A program made the translations under genes and the position numbers. From positions 6,358,501 through 6,422,500 of the forward strand of contig NZ_CP109434.1 in assembly GCF_036227105.1 (NCBI RefSeq): 64,000 nt of DNA, in the 5' to 3' direction. This DNA comes from Amycolatopsis sp. NBC_01488. Lineage in GTDB: Bacteria > Actinomycetota > Actinomycetes > Mycobacteriales > Pseudonocardiaceae. The notes beneath the pieces were generated by a model that made no database searches, was not told the origin of the DNA, and was given only the letters and a program-made list of their open reading frames with translations. Shown piece by piece: positions 26,101 to 34,495 of this stretch (the first letter of the stretch is position 1; each line of letters opens with the position of its first letter).

Positions 26101-28282
26101 CCGCACCATCGCGACGAACTTCCAGGCCTGGCCCGGGCTTTACACGGTGACCGACACCGCACCGACCCAGGTGGGCGTCGTGGCCGTGGCCCCAGGCTCG
26201 ACCCAGGTCAACCCGGTGGACTGCACCCCACCGGCGTCCGCGCCGCAGATCTTCGCGCTCGACCGGCCGGTCCTGCGGCTGACCGACGTGCTGAACCGCA
26301 CGGTCACCCTCGACGGCGCCGGGTTCGGAGCCACGAAGGGCACCGGGCAGGTCGTCCTCACCCGCGCCGACGGCTCGACGGTGAACCTGGGGACCACGGC
26401 CTGGAGCGACACGCAGATCAAGTTCACCGTCCCGCTCACCCTGGCTGGGGGACCGGTGAAGATCTCCGTCCGCAAGTCCGACGGGCAGACGACCGTCAAC
26501 GGCGTCGGGCTGCAGGTCCTCGGTCTCGCCTACAACCCGCGGATCCTGCAGGTCGACCCGCCGACACCGGCGCCGGCCGGTACGGGATTCACGACTGTCC
26601 AGGCCGCGCTCGAGGCGGCGGCCCGGGGAACCGGGCAGCAGGTCGTCGTCGTGTGGCCGGGCCCGCAGGGCCAGGACAACCCGCAGGGCGCGTACTTCGA
26701 GAACGTCGTGGTCCACTCGCAGGTGCGCCTGCAGGGCGTCGGTCCGGGCGGCTTCCGGCCGGACGGCAGCTACGTGCGCGGGTCCGTCCTCAACGGACTG
26801 GGCTTCAACCCGGACAACCCTTCGGGCACGGCGTGGTTCGCCCTCGTCGGCGGCCTGGCCCACCAGGGGCCCGCGAACGTCCCCGACTCCGCGGTCGTCA
26901 CCGTGCTCGCCCCGCCCGCCGGCAACACCGGCTCCGCCATCGACGGGTTCACCATCACCGGCGGCGCGCAGGCGGACTTCGCCACCAACCTCAACGACGT
27001 CTACGGCGGCACCAAGACGCCCGCCGGGGCACCGGGCGCGGCGATCACCCAGGGCGGTGGCGTGTACGTCCACGCCGGAGTCACCGGCCTCGGGCTGTCG
27101 GACAACGTCATCGTCGGCAACGGCGGCTCGTACGGCGGTGGCGTGCGCGTCGGGACGCCGTACGACCCGACGATCCACAACCGGAACCTGACCATCGACC
27201 ACAACCAGATCCGCGACAACGGCGGCACCAACCTGGCCGGCGGGATCGGGCTGTTCGACGGCACCGACAACTACTCCGTGCACCACAACGACCTGTGCGG
27301 CAACTTCTCCGCCGAGTACGGCGGCGGCATCAGCCACTACGGCCGCGGCACGGGCGGCGACATCGGCAGCAACCGGCTGTGGTTCAACCAGTCCTACGAC
27401 GAGGCGGGCGGCATCATGATCGCCGGCGAGCTGAACGCCAACCTGAACCAGCCGTCCGCGGGCTCGGGACCGGTGACCGTGCACGAGAACCTCGTGCAGG
27501 ACAACCTCGCCAACGACGACGGCGGCGGCATCCGGCTGCTGCAGGCCGGGACCTTCCCGATCTCGATCGTCAACAACATGATCACCGACAACATCTCCAC
27601 CCACGAAGGCGGCGGCCTGGCGCTCGACGACGCGACGAACGTCCGGATCGTCAACAACACGGTGATGAAGAACGTCACCACCGCCACCGCGATCACCAGC
27701 ACCGGCGAAGCGGCCCCGGCCGGCCTGTCCACCGCGCTGAACAGCGCGCAACTGCAGGCGACCCTGCCCGCGACCGCGCCGAAGTACAGCAAGCCCCTGC
27801 TGTTCAACAACATCTTCTACGACAACCGGGCCGGCAACTGGAACGGGCTCTACGTCTCCGGCATCGCCTCGCCGCAGGCCCCGGCGGGTGACCCGGTCCG
27901 GCACTGGGACCTGGGTTCGGTGGACGCGGGCGTCACGCTGACCCCGACGTACTCGGTGCTGCAGCAGTACGACCCCGGCGTGACGCCGAGCGCGACGAAC
28001 AAGATCGGCGCCGACCCGCAGGTGCGGAGCCCGTTCGACGTCTCGGCCACGATCCTCACGTCCCGGACCTTCCCGTCCTTCCGGGAAGCGGTGATCGTCG
28101 CCAAGGACGTGCCGCCGCAGCTGCAGGGTGACTACCACCTGAGCGGCCCGGTGCCACCGGCCAACGGCGGCGGCACGGGCTCGCAGCCCAACCCGGGCGG
28201 CGCGGTCCTGGCCCCCGCGATCGACTACGACGGGCAGCGCCGGGCGACCCCGCCGGACATCGGCGCCGACGAAGCGTTCTGA
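23183..28282 (+). CDS. Giant secreted protein: SdrD-like modules, IPT domain and beta-helix
   Basis: ATG 23183 is chosen because GGAGG lies 6 nt upstream and a signal peptide begins directly (MARPTFRSAAIVVAVLTGIA, cleavage near ARAA). The product has 1699 residues. The first two thirds hold repeated carboxypeptidase-regulatory/SdrD B-like modules, shown by IFVDTNGNGKRDPGEAGVP near residue 455 and DTVTTDFNGYYEALEP near residue 920. An IPT/TIG-like domain follows (VTLDGAGFGATKGTGQVVL, about residue 1045). The C-terminal 550 residues form a right-handed parallel beta-helix (TGFTTVQAALEAAARG, then many NNVIVGNGG-type rungs), ending in PDIGADEAF. No sortase motif or terminal membrane helix is visible. 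It is probably an extracellular scaffold or polymer-binding partner of the cupredoxin proteins encoded just downstream. Confidence 0.9.
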   Translation: MARPTFRSAAIVVAVLTGIALALPVVLQHGTPQARAAQPGSITLHAESARTVGTAPGQVRKGDAITGYKWLIAAEDVGNPRDSLQNCLPTRAGGSADFATKCQWPSVRYTPGSVPIVAQGDQNDLNDTKALDALPPGKYLISLTADGYKIDGAHFTVDGGTQRVTVAMQPYPLPLGNVRIRVFNDSVPVDATYEVGAESGLAGFTAHLSDVLGEVSTDYYGNPLCTKYVHDGAGQIVFTGGKPQIDPASTGKCVSDAQGDILIPNMGPDRYAATVIPPVGTDWAQTTTLEGAHDWDIWTQEGDTGFDTEQTIGAEPVPAVDFGFVRPKALPAGPTGEIKGVAVQIDTYVGGTGGVGVPNAGIAGASVRGPVDRPFVALSALGNNDQVAYMARAGSDGKFDIKNVPNGDYQLTLWDYPQEVILDSFNVTVNNGGVVDVGQKGLVGWHAAIEGTIFVDTNGNGKRDPGEAGVPQFPVSVKERDNSTMDQGIAGVTTDATGHYSIPEVYPLSKFLVLEAFNTRYKTTGITYQADNQPTPTTMLGAAVDVSILPIIGLKGRVDWGVQPYTGAENGGIVGTVTYDTTRNELDPRYAVTESYQPGIPNVPVHLYAVQRDANGDPVRNPDGSTARGPELADTYTSETWQQPTGCTPRLYDGNVLTGQQAVGIPGQDPPSCVESPMSGIQVQPSDPTPGNFGQTVNGNYGFGTSKLNLYPPGDENNPAPGKDLPLYANLADNHYDDQPLVPDDYLVSVDVPQNPVGGKPMYQVTKEEDVNIFNGDGYLPQENFPPAPELSSDPPNPAQPQPDPGAPPSGGAGIVAPCAGANHTVHVANQAFVDGGGSPFEGQAKPLCDQKLVTVRGGQSTAPNFTLFTDVPLPTHFYGLTINDLGLSNDQRSIQYGEAQPLPNVPMGVYDWSGRLVDTVTTDFNGYYEALEPSTSTYNCPLPAGPCPGMYRFVGNDPGQPGHVNRDYNPRFRTIATNFQAWPGLYTVTDTAPTQVGVVAVAPGSTQVNPVDCTPPASAPQIFALDRPVLRLTDVLNRTVTLDGAGFGATKGTGQVVLTRADGSTVNLGTTAWSDTQIKFTVPLTLAGGPVKISVRKSDGQTTVNGVGLQVLGLAYNPRILQVDPPTPAPAGTGFTTVQAALEAAARGTGQQVVVVWPGPQGQDNPQGAYFENVVVHSQVRLQGVGPGGFRPDGSYVRGSVLNGLGFNPDNPSGTAWFALVGGLAHQGPANVPDSAVVTVLAPPAGNTGSAIDGFTITGGAQADFATNLNDVYGGTKTPAGAPGAAITQGGGVYVHAGVTGLGLSDNVIVGNGGSYGGGVRVGTPYDPTIHNRNLTIDHNQIRDNGGTNLAGGIGLFDGTDNYSVHHNDLCGNFSAEYGGGISHYGRGTGGDIGSNRLWFNQSYDEAGGIMIAGELNANLNQPSAGSGPVTVHENLVQDNLANDDGGGIRLLQAGTFPISIVNNMITDNISTHEGGGLALDDATNVRIVNNTVMKNVTTATAITSTGEAAPAGLSTALNSAQLQATLPATAPKYSKPLLFNNIFYDNRAGNWNGLYVSGIASPQAPAGDPVRHWDLGSVDAGVTLTPTYSVLQQYDPGVTPSATNKIGADPQVRSPFDVSATILTSRTFPSFREAVIVAKDVPPQLQGDYHLSGPVPPANGGGTGSQPNPGGAVLAPAIDYDGQRRATPPDIGADEAF

Positions 28283-28299
28283 CCCACCTCGGATTCCGG

Positions 28300-28334
28300 T
28301 CCGGCCGCACTCACCCCCCCGGGGTGCGGCCGGA
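28300..28334 (+). terminator. Hairpin between giant gene and first oxidase gene
   Basis: A perfect 11-bp stem, TCCGGCCGCAC (28300-28310) with GTGCGGCCGGA (28324-28334), has a C/G-rich 13-nt loop. It starts 17 bases after the giant gene's stop. There is no U tract, so it may be a partial terminator or mRNA-stabilising element that sets the expression ratio between the giant protein and the oxidases. Confidence 0.6.
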
Positions 28335-28383
28335 TCGGTTCCACCCCCACCAGCATCGGCAACCGGCTCGCCGGGAGGACACC

Positions 28384-29667
28384 GTGACCAGCGACAACCA
28401 GCAGCGGCCGCCGAGGCCGATGAGCCGCCGGACCCTGCTCTACGGCGGCGCCGCGACCGTGGCGGCCGTCGCGGGCGGGCGGCTGCTCGGCTCCCGCCTC
28501 GACGCGCCGGCGCCGACCACCGTGCGCCCGGCCGCCGCGGTCGTCCCGCCGGTGACCGAAGTGCACTTCGCGGCAACCGACGGCTGGGTCTCGATGCCGG
28601 CCGGGGCTCGCCAGAACCCGCCGTTCTGGCCGGACTCCCTGGCGCCGAGCCCGTTCGACCTCTACGTGTTCGGCTTCCGCGACGTGACCGGGCTGGACGA
28701 CGCGACGGTGAAGGCCCAGCGCGGCAAGGCGCAGATCTCCGCGCCGCTGCTGGCGTTCGACCAGGGCACCGACATCAAGCTCACGCTGACCAACCTCGGC
28801 CTGTCCCAGCGTCCCGACCTCGTCGACGGCCACACCGTGCACTGGCACGGGTTCCAGAACGCCATCCCGCTGTTCGACGGCGTGCCGGAGCTGTCGATCT
28901 CGGTGCCGATCGGCCGGGACTTCACCTACTTCTACCGCCCGCGCGAGGCCGGGACGTACATGTACCACTGCCACTTCGAAGACGTCGAACACGTGCAGAT
29001 GGGCATGACCGGCGTGGTGTTCGTCCGCCCCGCGCAGAACCGGGCCCCGGTCGGCGGCGACCCGCTCGGCACCAAGTACGCCTACAACGACGGCGACGGC
29101 TCCACCCGCTACCAGCGCGAGTTCGCCTTCATGCTGACCGAGATCTGGGCCGAGGCGCACTACCGCGACGCGCACATCCAGACCACCGACTGGACCGACT
29201 TCTCGCCCAGCTTCTGGACGATGAACGGCCGCTGCTACCCGGACACCCTGGTCCCGAACGGCAACCCGATGAGCGCCGCCGCGGGCCGGTTGCAGTACCA
29301 GCCGAACAGCTCGCTGATCACCGCCAACGAAGGTGACCGCGTCCTGCTGCGGCTGGCCAACTTGGGCTACCAGAACCACTCGCTGACCGCCGACGGGATC
29401 ACGCTGACCACCGTCGCCAAGGACGCCGCCCCGCTCGTCGGCCGCGACGGCACCCAGCACTACCTGACCGGCAACAGCGTCGAGATCGGCCCGGGGGAGA
29501 GCCGGGACGTGCTGTTCACTGCACCGGCGCCGGGCACGTACCTGCTCTACGACCGCGACTACGGCTACCTGAACAACGGCGGGGGCGGCGGGTACGGCGG
29601 CCAGCTGACCGAGATCCGGGTCAGCCCCGCCGGCACGCTCGGCCCGCAGACCACCCCCAACACCTGA
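28384..29667 (+). CDS. Two-domain cupredoxin protein carrying the T1-type half of a multicopper oxidase
   Basis: It starts at GTG 28384 behind GGGAGGA; the product has 427 residues with a Tat signal (MSRRTLLYGGAATVAAVAGG). The first cupredoxin domain carries HTVHWHG (His150, His153, His155) and HCHFEDVEHVQMGM (His195, Cys196, His197, His203, Met208). These correspond to laccase motifs L3 and L4: the T1 copper ligands plus four trinuclear-cluster histidines. The second domain (about 290-410) keeps the fold (GDRVLLRLANLGYQNHSL) but lacks a ligand set. The L1/L2 motifs normally needed in the same chain are missing; they occur in the next gene. Tat export suggests cofactor loading in the cytoplasm, or co-export with a partner. 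It is the second gene of the secreted-oxidase operon. Confidence 0.9.
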   Translation: MTSDNQQRPPRPMSRRTLLYGGAATVAAVAGGRLLGSRLDAPAPTTVRPAAAVVPPVTEVHFAATDGWVSMPAGARQNPPFWPDSLAPSPFDLYVFGFRDVTGLDDATVKAQRGKAQISAPLLAFDQGTDIKLTLTNLGLSQRPDLVDGHTVHWHGFQNAIPLFDGVPELSISVPIGRDFTYFYRPREAGTYMYHCHFEDVEHVQMGMTGVVFVRPAQNRAPVGGDPLGTKYAYNDGDGSTRYQREFAFMLTEIWAEAHYRDAHIQTTDWTDFSPSFWTMNGRCYPDTLVPNGNPMSAAAGRLQYQPNSSLITANEGDRVLLRLANLGYQNHSLTADGITLTTVAKDAAPLVGRDGTQHYLTGNSVEIGPGESRDVLFTAPAPGTYLLYDRDYGYLNNGGGGGYGGQLTEIRVSPAGTLGPQTTPNT

Positions 29668-29679
29668 GCAGGACACGCC

Positions 29680-30978
29680 ATGAACCCGACGCGCTCGCCC
29701 CGCTTCACCACCGCGGCCCCGGTCGTCCTGGCCGTCGCCATCGTCGTCGCGCTCACCATGCCGATGCCCTCGGCGGCCGCGGCGACCACCGACGGACTGC
29801 CCTGCGAAGCCAACTCCGCCAACACGTTCTCCCTCGACGCCAAGGCGGGGTACGTCTCCACTCCGGACGGCAACTCGATCTACATGTGGAGCTACTCGTC
29901 GAGCACCAAGGCGTTCCAGCTGCCCGGTCCGATGCTCTGCGTGGACTCCGGGGTGACCGTCACCGTCGTCCTGCACAACACGCTGCCGGAGGCCACCTCG
30001 ATCCTCTTCCCCGGCCAGCATCACCAACGGGCCGACGGCCACCCCGCGCAGCCGCAGGCCGACCCCACCGGCCTGACTTCGCTGACCGATGCGGCCGCGC
30101 CGCTCACGGGCTCGGTGACCTACACCTTCACGGCGGGCTCGCCGGGCACCTACCTCTACGAGAGCGGCACCGACGTCGCCAAGCAGCGCGAGATGGGGTT
30201 GTCCGGCGCGCTCGTCGTCCGGCCGCCGGGCCGGCCGGACCACGCCAACGGCCGCGCCGACTCGGCGTTCGACCTCAACCGGGAGTACGTCTACCTGCTG
30301 TCCGAAGTGGACCCCGACCTGCACCTCGCGGTGGAGCGCAAGCGGGCCTTCGACGTCACGAAGACCAAGGCGCGGTACTTCTTCATCAACGGCCGCAGCA
30401 TGCCCGACACGATCGCGCCCACCGGCGCGGCCTGGCTGCCCAACCAGCCCTACGGCTCGCTGGTGCACCTCCAGCCGTTCGTGCCCGGTGATCCGAACAG
30501 CAGGCCGGCGCTCGTGCGCTACCTCAACGCCGGCTCGGTGAACTACCCGTTCCACCCGCACGGCAACGACCAGCGCGTGATCACCGAGGACGGTCAGCCG
30601 GTGCAGGGCGCCGGGGGCAGTGACGCCTCCTACGACAAGTTCCTCATCGACATCGGGCCCGGCCAGAGCGCCGACACCCTCGACCAGTGGGTCGACGCCG
30701 AGCACTGGAACGGCGAGACCAACCCGATCCCGGTCCCGCTGCCGCAGCTGCAGGACCAGATCGTCGGGCCGGGCACCGAGACCTGGTTCAGCGAGAACCC
30801 CTACCTGGGCGGCCAGCCCGGCGAGGTGCCCGCGGGCGTCGTCCGCAACAACCAGTGCGGCGAGTACTACATGGTCGCCCACAGCCACGCACTCGAGCAG
30901 GCCACCAACTACGGCGCGAGCTTCGGCGGGATGATGACGCTCGTCCGCATCGACCCGGCCGCCGGGTGCCCGTCATGA
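29680..30978 (+). CDS. Two-domain cupredoxin protein carrying the complementary L1/L2 histidines
   Basis: The protein has 432 residues with a Sec-type signal peptide (TAAPVVLAVAIVVALTM, cleavage near SAAAA). The first cupredoxin domain (about 80-180) has no ligand set, only an isolated GQHHQ. The second domain carries YPFHPHGNDQRV (His292, His294) and VAHSHALEQATNYG (His401, His403), matching multicopper-oxidase motifs L1 (HxHG) and L2 (HSH). There is no HCH motif, so this chain cannot build a T1 site. Together with the preceding protein the full ten-ligand set is present. It starts 12 bases after the upstream stop behind AGGA, and its own stop region contains an ATGA overlap with a possible earlier start of the next gene. 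Confidence 0.9.
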   Translation: MNPTRSPRFTTAAPVVLAVAIVVALTMPMPSAAAATTDGLPCEANSANTFSLDAKAGYVSTPDGNSIYMWSYSSSTKAFQLPGPMLCVDSGVTVTVVLHNTLPEATSILFPGQHHQRADGHPAQPQADPTGLTSLTDAAAPLTGSVTYTFTAGSPGTYLYESGTDVAKQREMGLSGALVVRPPGRPDHANGRADSAFDLNREYVYLLSEVDPDLHLAVERKRAFDVTKTKARYFFINGRSMPDTIAPTGAAWLPNQPYGSLVHLQPFVPGDPNSRPALVRYLNAGSVNYPFHPHGNDQRVITEDGQPVQGAGGSDASYDKFLIDIGPGQSADTLDQWVDAEHWNGETNPIPVPLPQLQDQIVGPGTETWFSENPYLGGQPGEVPAGVVRNNQCGEYYMVAHSHALEQATNYGASFGGMMTLVRIDPAAGCPS

Positions 30979-31004
30979 CGACCCCGGGCCGAGAGGACAG
31001 GACC

Positions 31005-33992
31005 ATGCGCAGCAGCACACGCCGCACGGCCGGGAGAACGGCGCTCGCCTTCGCGGTCGCCGGACTCACCGTCGTCGTCCCGCACCCCGCCGCGGCGGCG
31101 GTCGCCGCTCCGGCGGCGATCCCCCTCGCCCACGCGGCGACTCCGCAGGGCACGCTGCCCGCGACCGGCTGCACGACCGTCGGCGTCGCGGCGACGTGCG
31201 AACTGTACGCCAAGCCCGGCACGCTCACGGTGTCCAGCATCGCCATCCCCATCTGGGGACTGTCCTCGACGGACACCGGCGTACCCGGCACGCCGGGGCC
31301 GGTGCTCGTGGTCACCGAAGGCAGTACTGTGACGGTCAACGTCCACAACGGACTGCCGGGCGCGCTGAGCCTGGCCGTACCGGGCCTCCTGGGCGGCGCG
31401 GACGACCGGATCGGTGCCGCGCCCGGCGCCACCAAGTCGTACACCTTCACGGCGAACCGTGCCGGTACCTATCTGTACGAGGCGGGGCACGCGCCCGATG
31501 GCGCCCGGCAGGCCGCGATGGGCGCCGTCGGCGCGATGATCGTGCGTCCCGCCGCCGGCCCGGGCACCGCGTACGGAGCCGCGTTCGACGACGAGACCGC
31601 GCTCGTGCTGTCCGAAGTGGACCCCGCGTTCAACGCCGACCCGGCGGGCTACGACCTGCGGAAGTTCCAGCCGGTCTACCGGCTGATCAACGGCCGGGCC
31701 TACCCGGAGACGGACCCGATCGCGACCGCCGCCGGGCGCCGCGTCCTGCTCCGCTACGTCAACGCCGGGCTGTCCACCCACGCGATGGGCACCCTGGGCA
31801 CCGAACAGTCGGTGCTGGCCAAGGACGCCCGGCCGAGCGAGGCGCCGTACCTCAAGGTCTCCGACAGCATCGCGGCCGGGAGCACCGAGGACACCCTGGT
31901 CACCGTGCCCCCGGCCGAGGATGGCCCGAAGTTCGCGGTGTACGAAACGGCCGGTCGGCTGGACACCGCCGGCCACCGCGTCGGCACCACCAACACCGTG
32001 GCCTTCGGCGGCATGATGACCTTCCTGGACACCGGCGCCGCGCCGTCCGGCACCGACACGGCCGGCCCGGTGACGCAGAAGCTCGCCGCCGCGCCCGCGA
32101 CGGCGACCGCGCTCCAGACCGTGACATTTACCGCCGACTTCACCGACGTGCCCAACGGCGGCTCGAACGTCACCCGCGCCGAGTACGTGGTCGACGACCC
32201 GGCGATCGCGGTCGGCACCGGAACGCCGTTCACCGGCAGCTTCGGCGGCCCCACGGTCACCGGCGCGCAGGCGACGCTGAACCTGGCCACCCTGGCGCCC
32301 GCGCTCGCGGCGGGCAAGCACGTTGTCTACGTCCGCGCCCTCGACTCGCAGGGCAACTGGGGCGTGGTGAACTCCGTGGTCCTGACGGTCAGCAGTTCGG
32401 GCCCGGTCACCACCGGCGGGTCCCTGACGCCGGCCACCGGGAACGGCTCGGCCGCGGTCGTCCTGTCCGCCACCGGCGACGACTCCCTGCTCGGCGGCAC
32501 CGTCGACCAGGCCGAATACTTCGTCGGCACCCAGGGCGCCAACGGCTCCGGCACTCCGATGACGCTGACCCCCGGGACAGTCGTCGCGGAGTCGGCGACC
32601 ATCCCGGCGCTGAGCTTCTCGGCGCTACCCGAAGGCCCGGTCACGGTGTACGCGCACAGCCACGACTCCTTCGGGCTGTGGGGACCCGCCCAGACGCTGC
32701 AGTTCACCCTCGACCGGACCCCGCCCGCGATGACCAGCGGCATCGTCGAACCGAGCCCGAACAACGGCACCGCCGGGTCGCCGGTCGACCCGACGTCGAT
32801 CAAGGTCACCGCCGCGTTCGCCGACCCGGTCACCAACGGCGTCGCCACGCCGATCACCGCCGCCGAGGGCTTCCTCGACAACCCGAACGGCGTCCTGGGC
32901 ACCGGGCTCACGTTCGTCGCGTCGGACGGCTCCTTCAACGCCACGGCGGAAAGCGCGTACGGTCTCATTCCGCTCAGCCAGCTGACCGGGATGACCGAAG
33001 GCCCGCACCAGGTCTACGTCCATGCCAAGGACGCGGCCGGGAACTGGGGCCCGTACGCCCCGCTCACTCTGGTGGTCGACCGCAGTGGTCCGCTCCTCAG
33101 CGCCGCGAGCGCGACCCCGAACACGGTCAACCGGACCACCACGGGCGTCACCCTGGCCGCGACCGCGACCGACAACCTGACCGCGGTCGCCGGGGCCGAG
33201 TGGTTCGACGGCGCCGACCCGGGCAAGGGCCTCGGCCACCCGATGACGGTCACGGCCACCGGCCCGAAGACCGCGAACGTCGGGGTGGTCGCCGGACCGG
33301 GCGGGTTCGGCGTCGGTACGCACGTCCTGTCGCTCCGCGCCCGCGATGCTGCCGGCAACTGGGGCGCTCCGGTGACCGTGACCCTCACCGTCACGGCCCT
33401 GAGCAACCTCGTGTTCTCCGACGGCTTCGAGTCCGGGAACACGGGCGCCTGGGCCGCGGCCACCGGCCCGGTCGCCGTGCTCCCCGGGTCCGCGCTCAGC
33501 GGCACCCAGGGCCTGCAGGTCACGGCCGGGGGAGCGGCGCCGGCGTACCTCACCGACCCCACCCCGCTGAACGAGTCCGCCTACCACCTCCAGTTCCAGT
33601 TCCGGCCCGACACCCTGGCCACCGGGACCGGCACGGTGAACCTGGCGGCCGGGCTGTCCGCGACCGGCCAGCAGCTGTTCGTGGTGCAGTACCGCAAGTC
33701 CACCGGCGCGGCCCAGGTGCGGCTCGGCGTGCGGCGCAGCACCGGCGTCGTGGCCTACACGCCCTACCTGACGCTGGGCACCGGGGTCCAGACCATCCGG
33801 GTCGACTGGGCGGCCGGGACGTCGACGACGCACAAGCTGACCGTCGGCACCGCGAGCCAGCAGCTCACCGGCGTCAACACCGGCACCGTCCGGCTGGACG
33901 CGCTCTGGCTCGGCCTGTCCGGCGGCGGTACCGCCACCACCGGGGCGGCGTCGTTCGACGCGGTCCTCTCCACCCGGTTCACGCTGCCCTGA
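31005..33992 (+). CDS. Ligand-less cupredoxin protein with Ig-like repeats and C-terminal lectin-like domain
   Basis: ATG 31005 is preferred over ATG 30975 (which overlaps the upstream stop) because GAGAGGA lies 7 nt before it and a signal peptide follows (TALAFAVAGLTVVVPHPAAA). The product has 995 residues. Residues about 50-340 match the two-domain layout of the preceding protein (PGPVLVVTEGSTVTVNVHNG; RAGTYLYEAGH; VAFGGMMTFLD), but every copper histidine pair is lost. Then come four bacterial Ig-like repeats, each ending in a GNWG- or GLWG-type motif (for example DAAGNWGPYAPLTLVVD). The last 190 residues look like a concanavalin/LamG-type beta-sandwich (VFSDGFESGNTGAW). It is probably a non-catalytic, polymer- or surface-binding subunit. 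Confidence 0.88.
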   Translation: MRSSTRRTAGRTALAFAVAGLTVVVPHPAAAAVAAPAAIPLAHAATPQGTLPATGCTTVGVAATCELYAKPGTLTVSSIAIPIWGLSSTDTGVPGTPGPVLVVTEGSTVTVNVHNGLPGALSLAVPGLLGGADDRIGAAPGATKSYTFTANRAGTYLYEAGHAPDGARQAAMGAVGAMIVRPAAGPGTAYGAAFDDETALVLSEVDPAFNADPAGYDLRKFQPVYRLINGRAYPETDPIATAAGRRVLLRYVNAGLSTHAMGTLGTEQSVLAKDARPSEAPYLKVSDSIAAGSTEDTLVTVPPAEDGPKFAVYETAGRLDTAGHRVGTTNTVAFGGMMTFLDTGAAPSGTDTAGPVTQKLAAAPATATALQTVTFTADFTDVPNGGSNVTRAEYVVDDPAIAVGTGTPFTGSFGGPTVTGAQATLNLATLAPALAAGKHVVYVRALDSQGNWGVVNSVVLTVSSSGPVTTGGSLTPATGNGSAAVVLSATGDDSLLGGTVDQAEYFVGTQGANGSGTPMTLTPGTVVAESATIPALSFSALPEGPVTVYAHSHDSFGLWGPAQTLQFTLDRTPPAMTSGIVEPSPNNGTAGSPVDPTSIKVTAAFADPVTNGVATPITAAEGFLDNPNGVLGTGLTFVASDGSFNATAESAYGLIPLSQLTGMTEGPHQVYVHAKDAAGNWGPYAPLTLVVDRSGPLLSAASATPNTVNRTTTGVTLAATATDNLTAVAGAEWFDGADPGKGLGHPMTVTATGPKTANVGVVAGPGGFGVGTHVLSLRARDAAGNWGAPVTVTLTVTALSNLVFSDGFESGNTGAWAAATGPVAVLPGSALSGTQGLQVTAGGAAPAYLTDPTPLNESAYHLQFQFRPDTLATGTGTVNLAAGLSATGQQLFVVQYRKSTGAAQVRLGVRRSTGVVAYTPYLTLGTGVQTIRVDWAAGTSTTHKLTVGTASQQLTGVNTGTVRLDALWLGLSGGGTATTGAASFDAVLSTRFTLP

Positions 33993-34017
33993 CCCGCCCG
34001 ACGCGAGGAGAACGACG

Positions 34018-34491
34018 ATGTTGCAGAGGAAACTGGGCGAGTGGTGGCGGCGCGGCGCGGTCCGGATCGCGGTCCTCGTGGTGCTGGTGCTGACCTTCGC
34101 GGCGGTGCTGACCTGGCGGGTCCAGTCGACCGCCGGCGCCGGGAAGCCCTACCAGGTGCCGCAGGACCGGCAGCTGGAGAGCAGCCTCGGGATCCGGATC
34201 GCCCAGGCGGCGGTGGTCGCCGACGGCGGCATCGTCGAGCTGCGCTACACCGTGCTCGACGGCCAGAAGGCGTCGAAGTTCCAGAACGACGTCCACCACC
34301 CGCCGGTCCTGCACAGTGAGCGGCGCAAGGGCGACGTCTACCGGGCCGCGCTGATGAAGCAGGGCCACGAGCTGCGGCCCGGCCAGACCTACTACATCCT
34401 CTACCTCAACAACGGCAACGCGATCCGCAGCGGCGAGACCCTCGAGGTCGAAGCCGGCGGCGCCAAGCTGCAGCACGTCCCGGTGCGGTGA
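34018..34491 (+). CDS. Membrane-anchored extracytoplasmic protein of unknown function
   Basis: The protein has 157 residues. A basic N-terminus (MLQRKLGEWWRRGAVR) is followed by one membrane helix (IAVLVVLVLTFAAVLTW) and an extracytoplasmic domain of about 110 residues rich in beta-type segments (GIVELRYTVLDGQKASKF; GQTYYILYLNNGNAIRSG). It contains a His pair (DVHHPPVLHSE) that could touch metal, but this is only suggestive. GAGGAGAA lies before the ATG. It lies between the cupredoxin genes and a CopC-CopD fusion and is probably part of the same transcript. I do not recognise the family. Confidence 0.8.
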   Translation: MLQRKLGEWWRRGAVRIAVLVVLVLTFAAVLTWRVQSTAGAGKPYQVPQDRQLESSLGIRIAQAAVVADGGIVELRYTVLDGQKASKFQNDVHHPPVLHSERRKGDVYRAALMKQGHELRPGQTYYILYLNNGNAIRSGETLEVEAGGAKLQHVPVR

Positions 34492-34495
34492 CCCG

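Noticed and set aside
23153-28576. Very long open frame antisense to the giant beta-helix gene, with similar antisense frames at 14307-17399, 28225-30888 and 11532-14285
   Set aside because: Long antisense frames are expected at this GC content. They lack ribosome-binding sites and recognisable domains, have Arg/Gly/Pro-rich composition, and lie opposite genes with clear domains.
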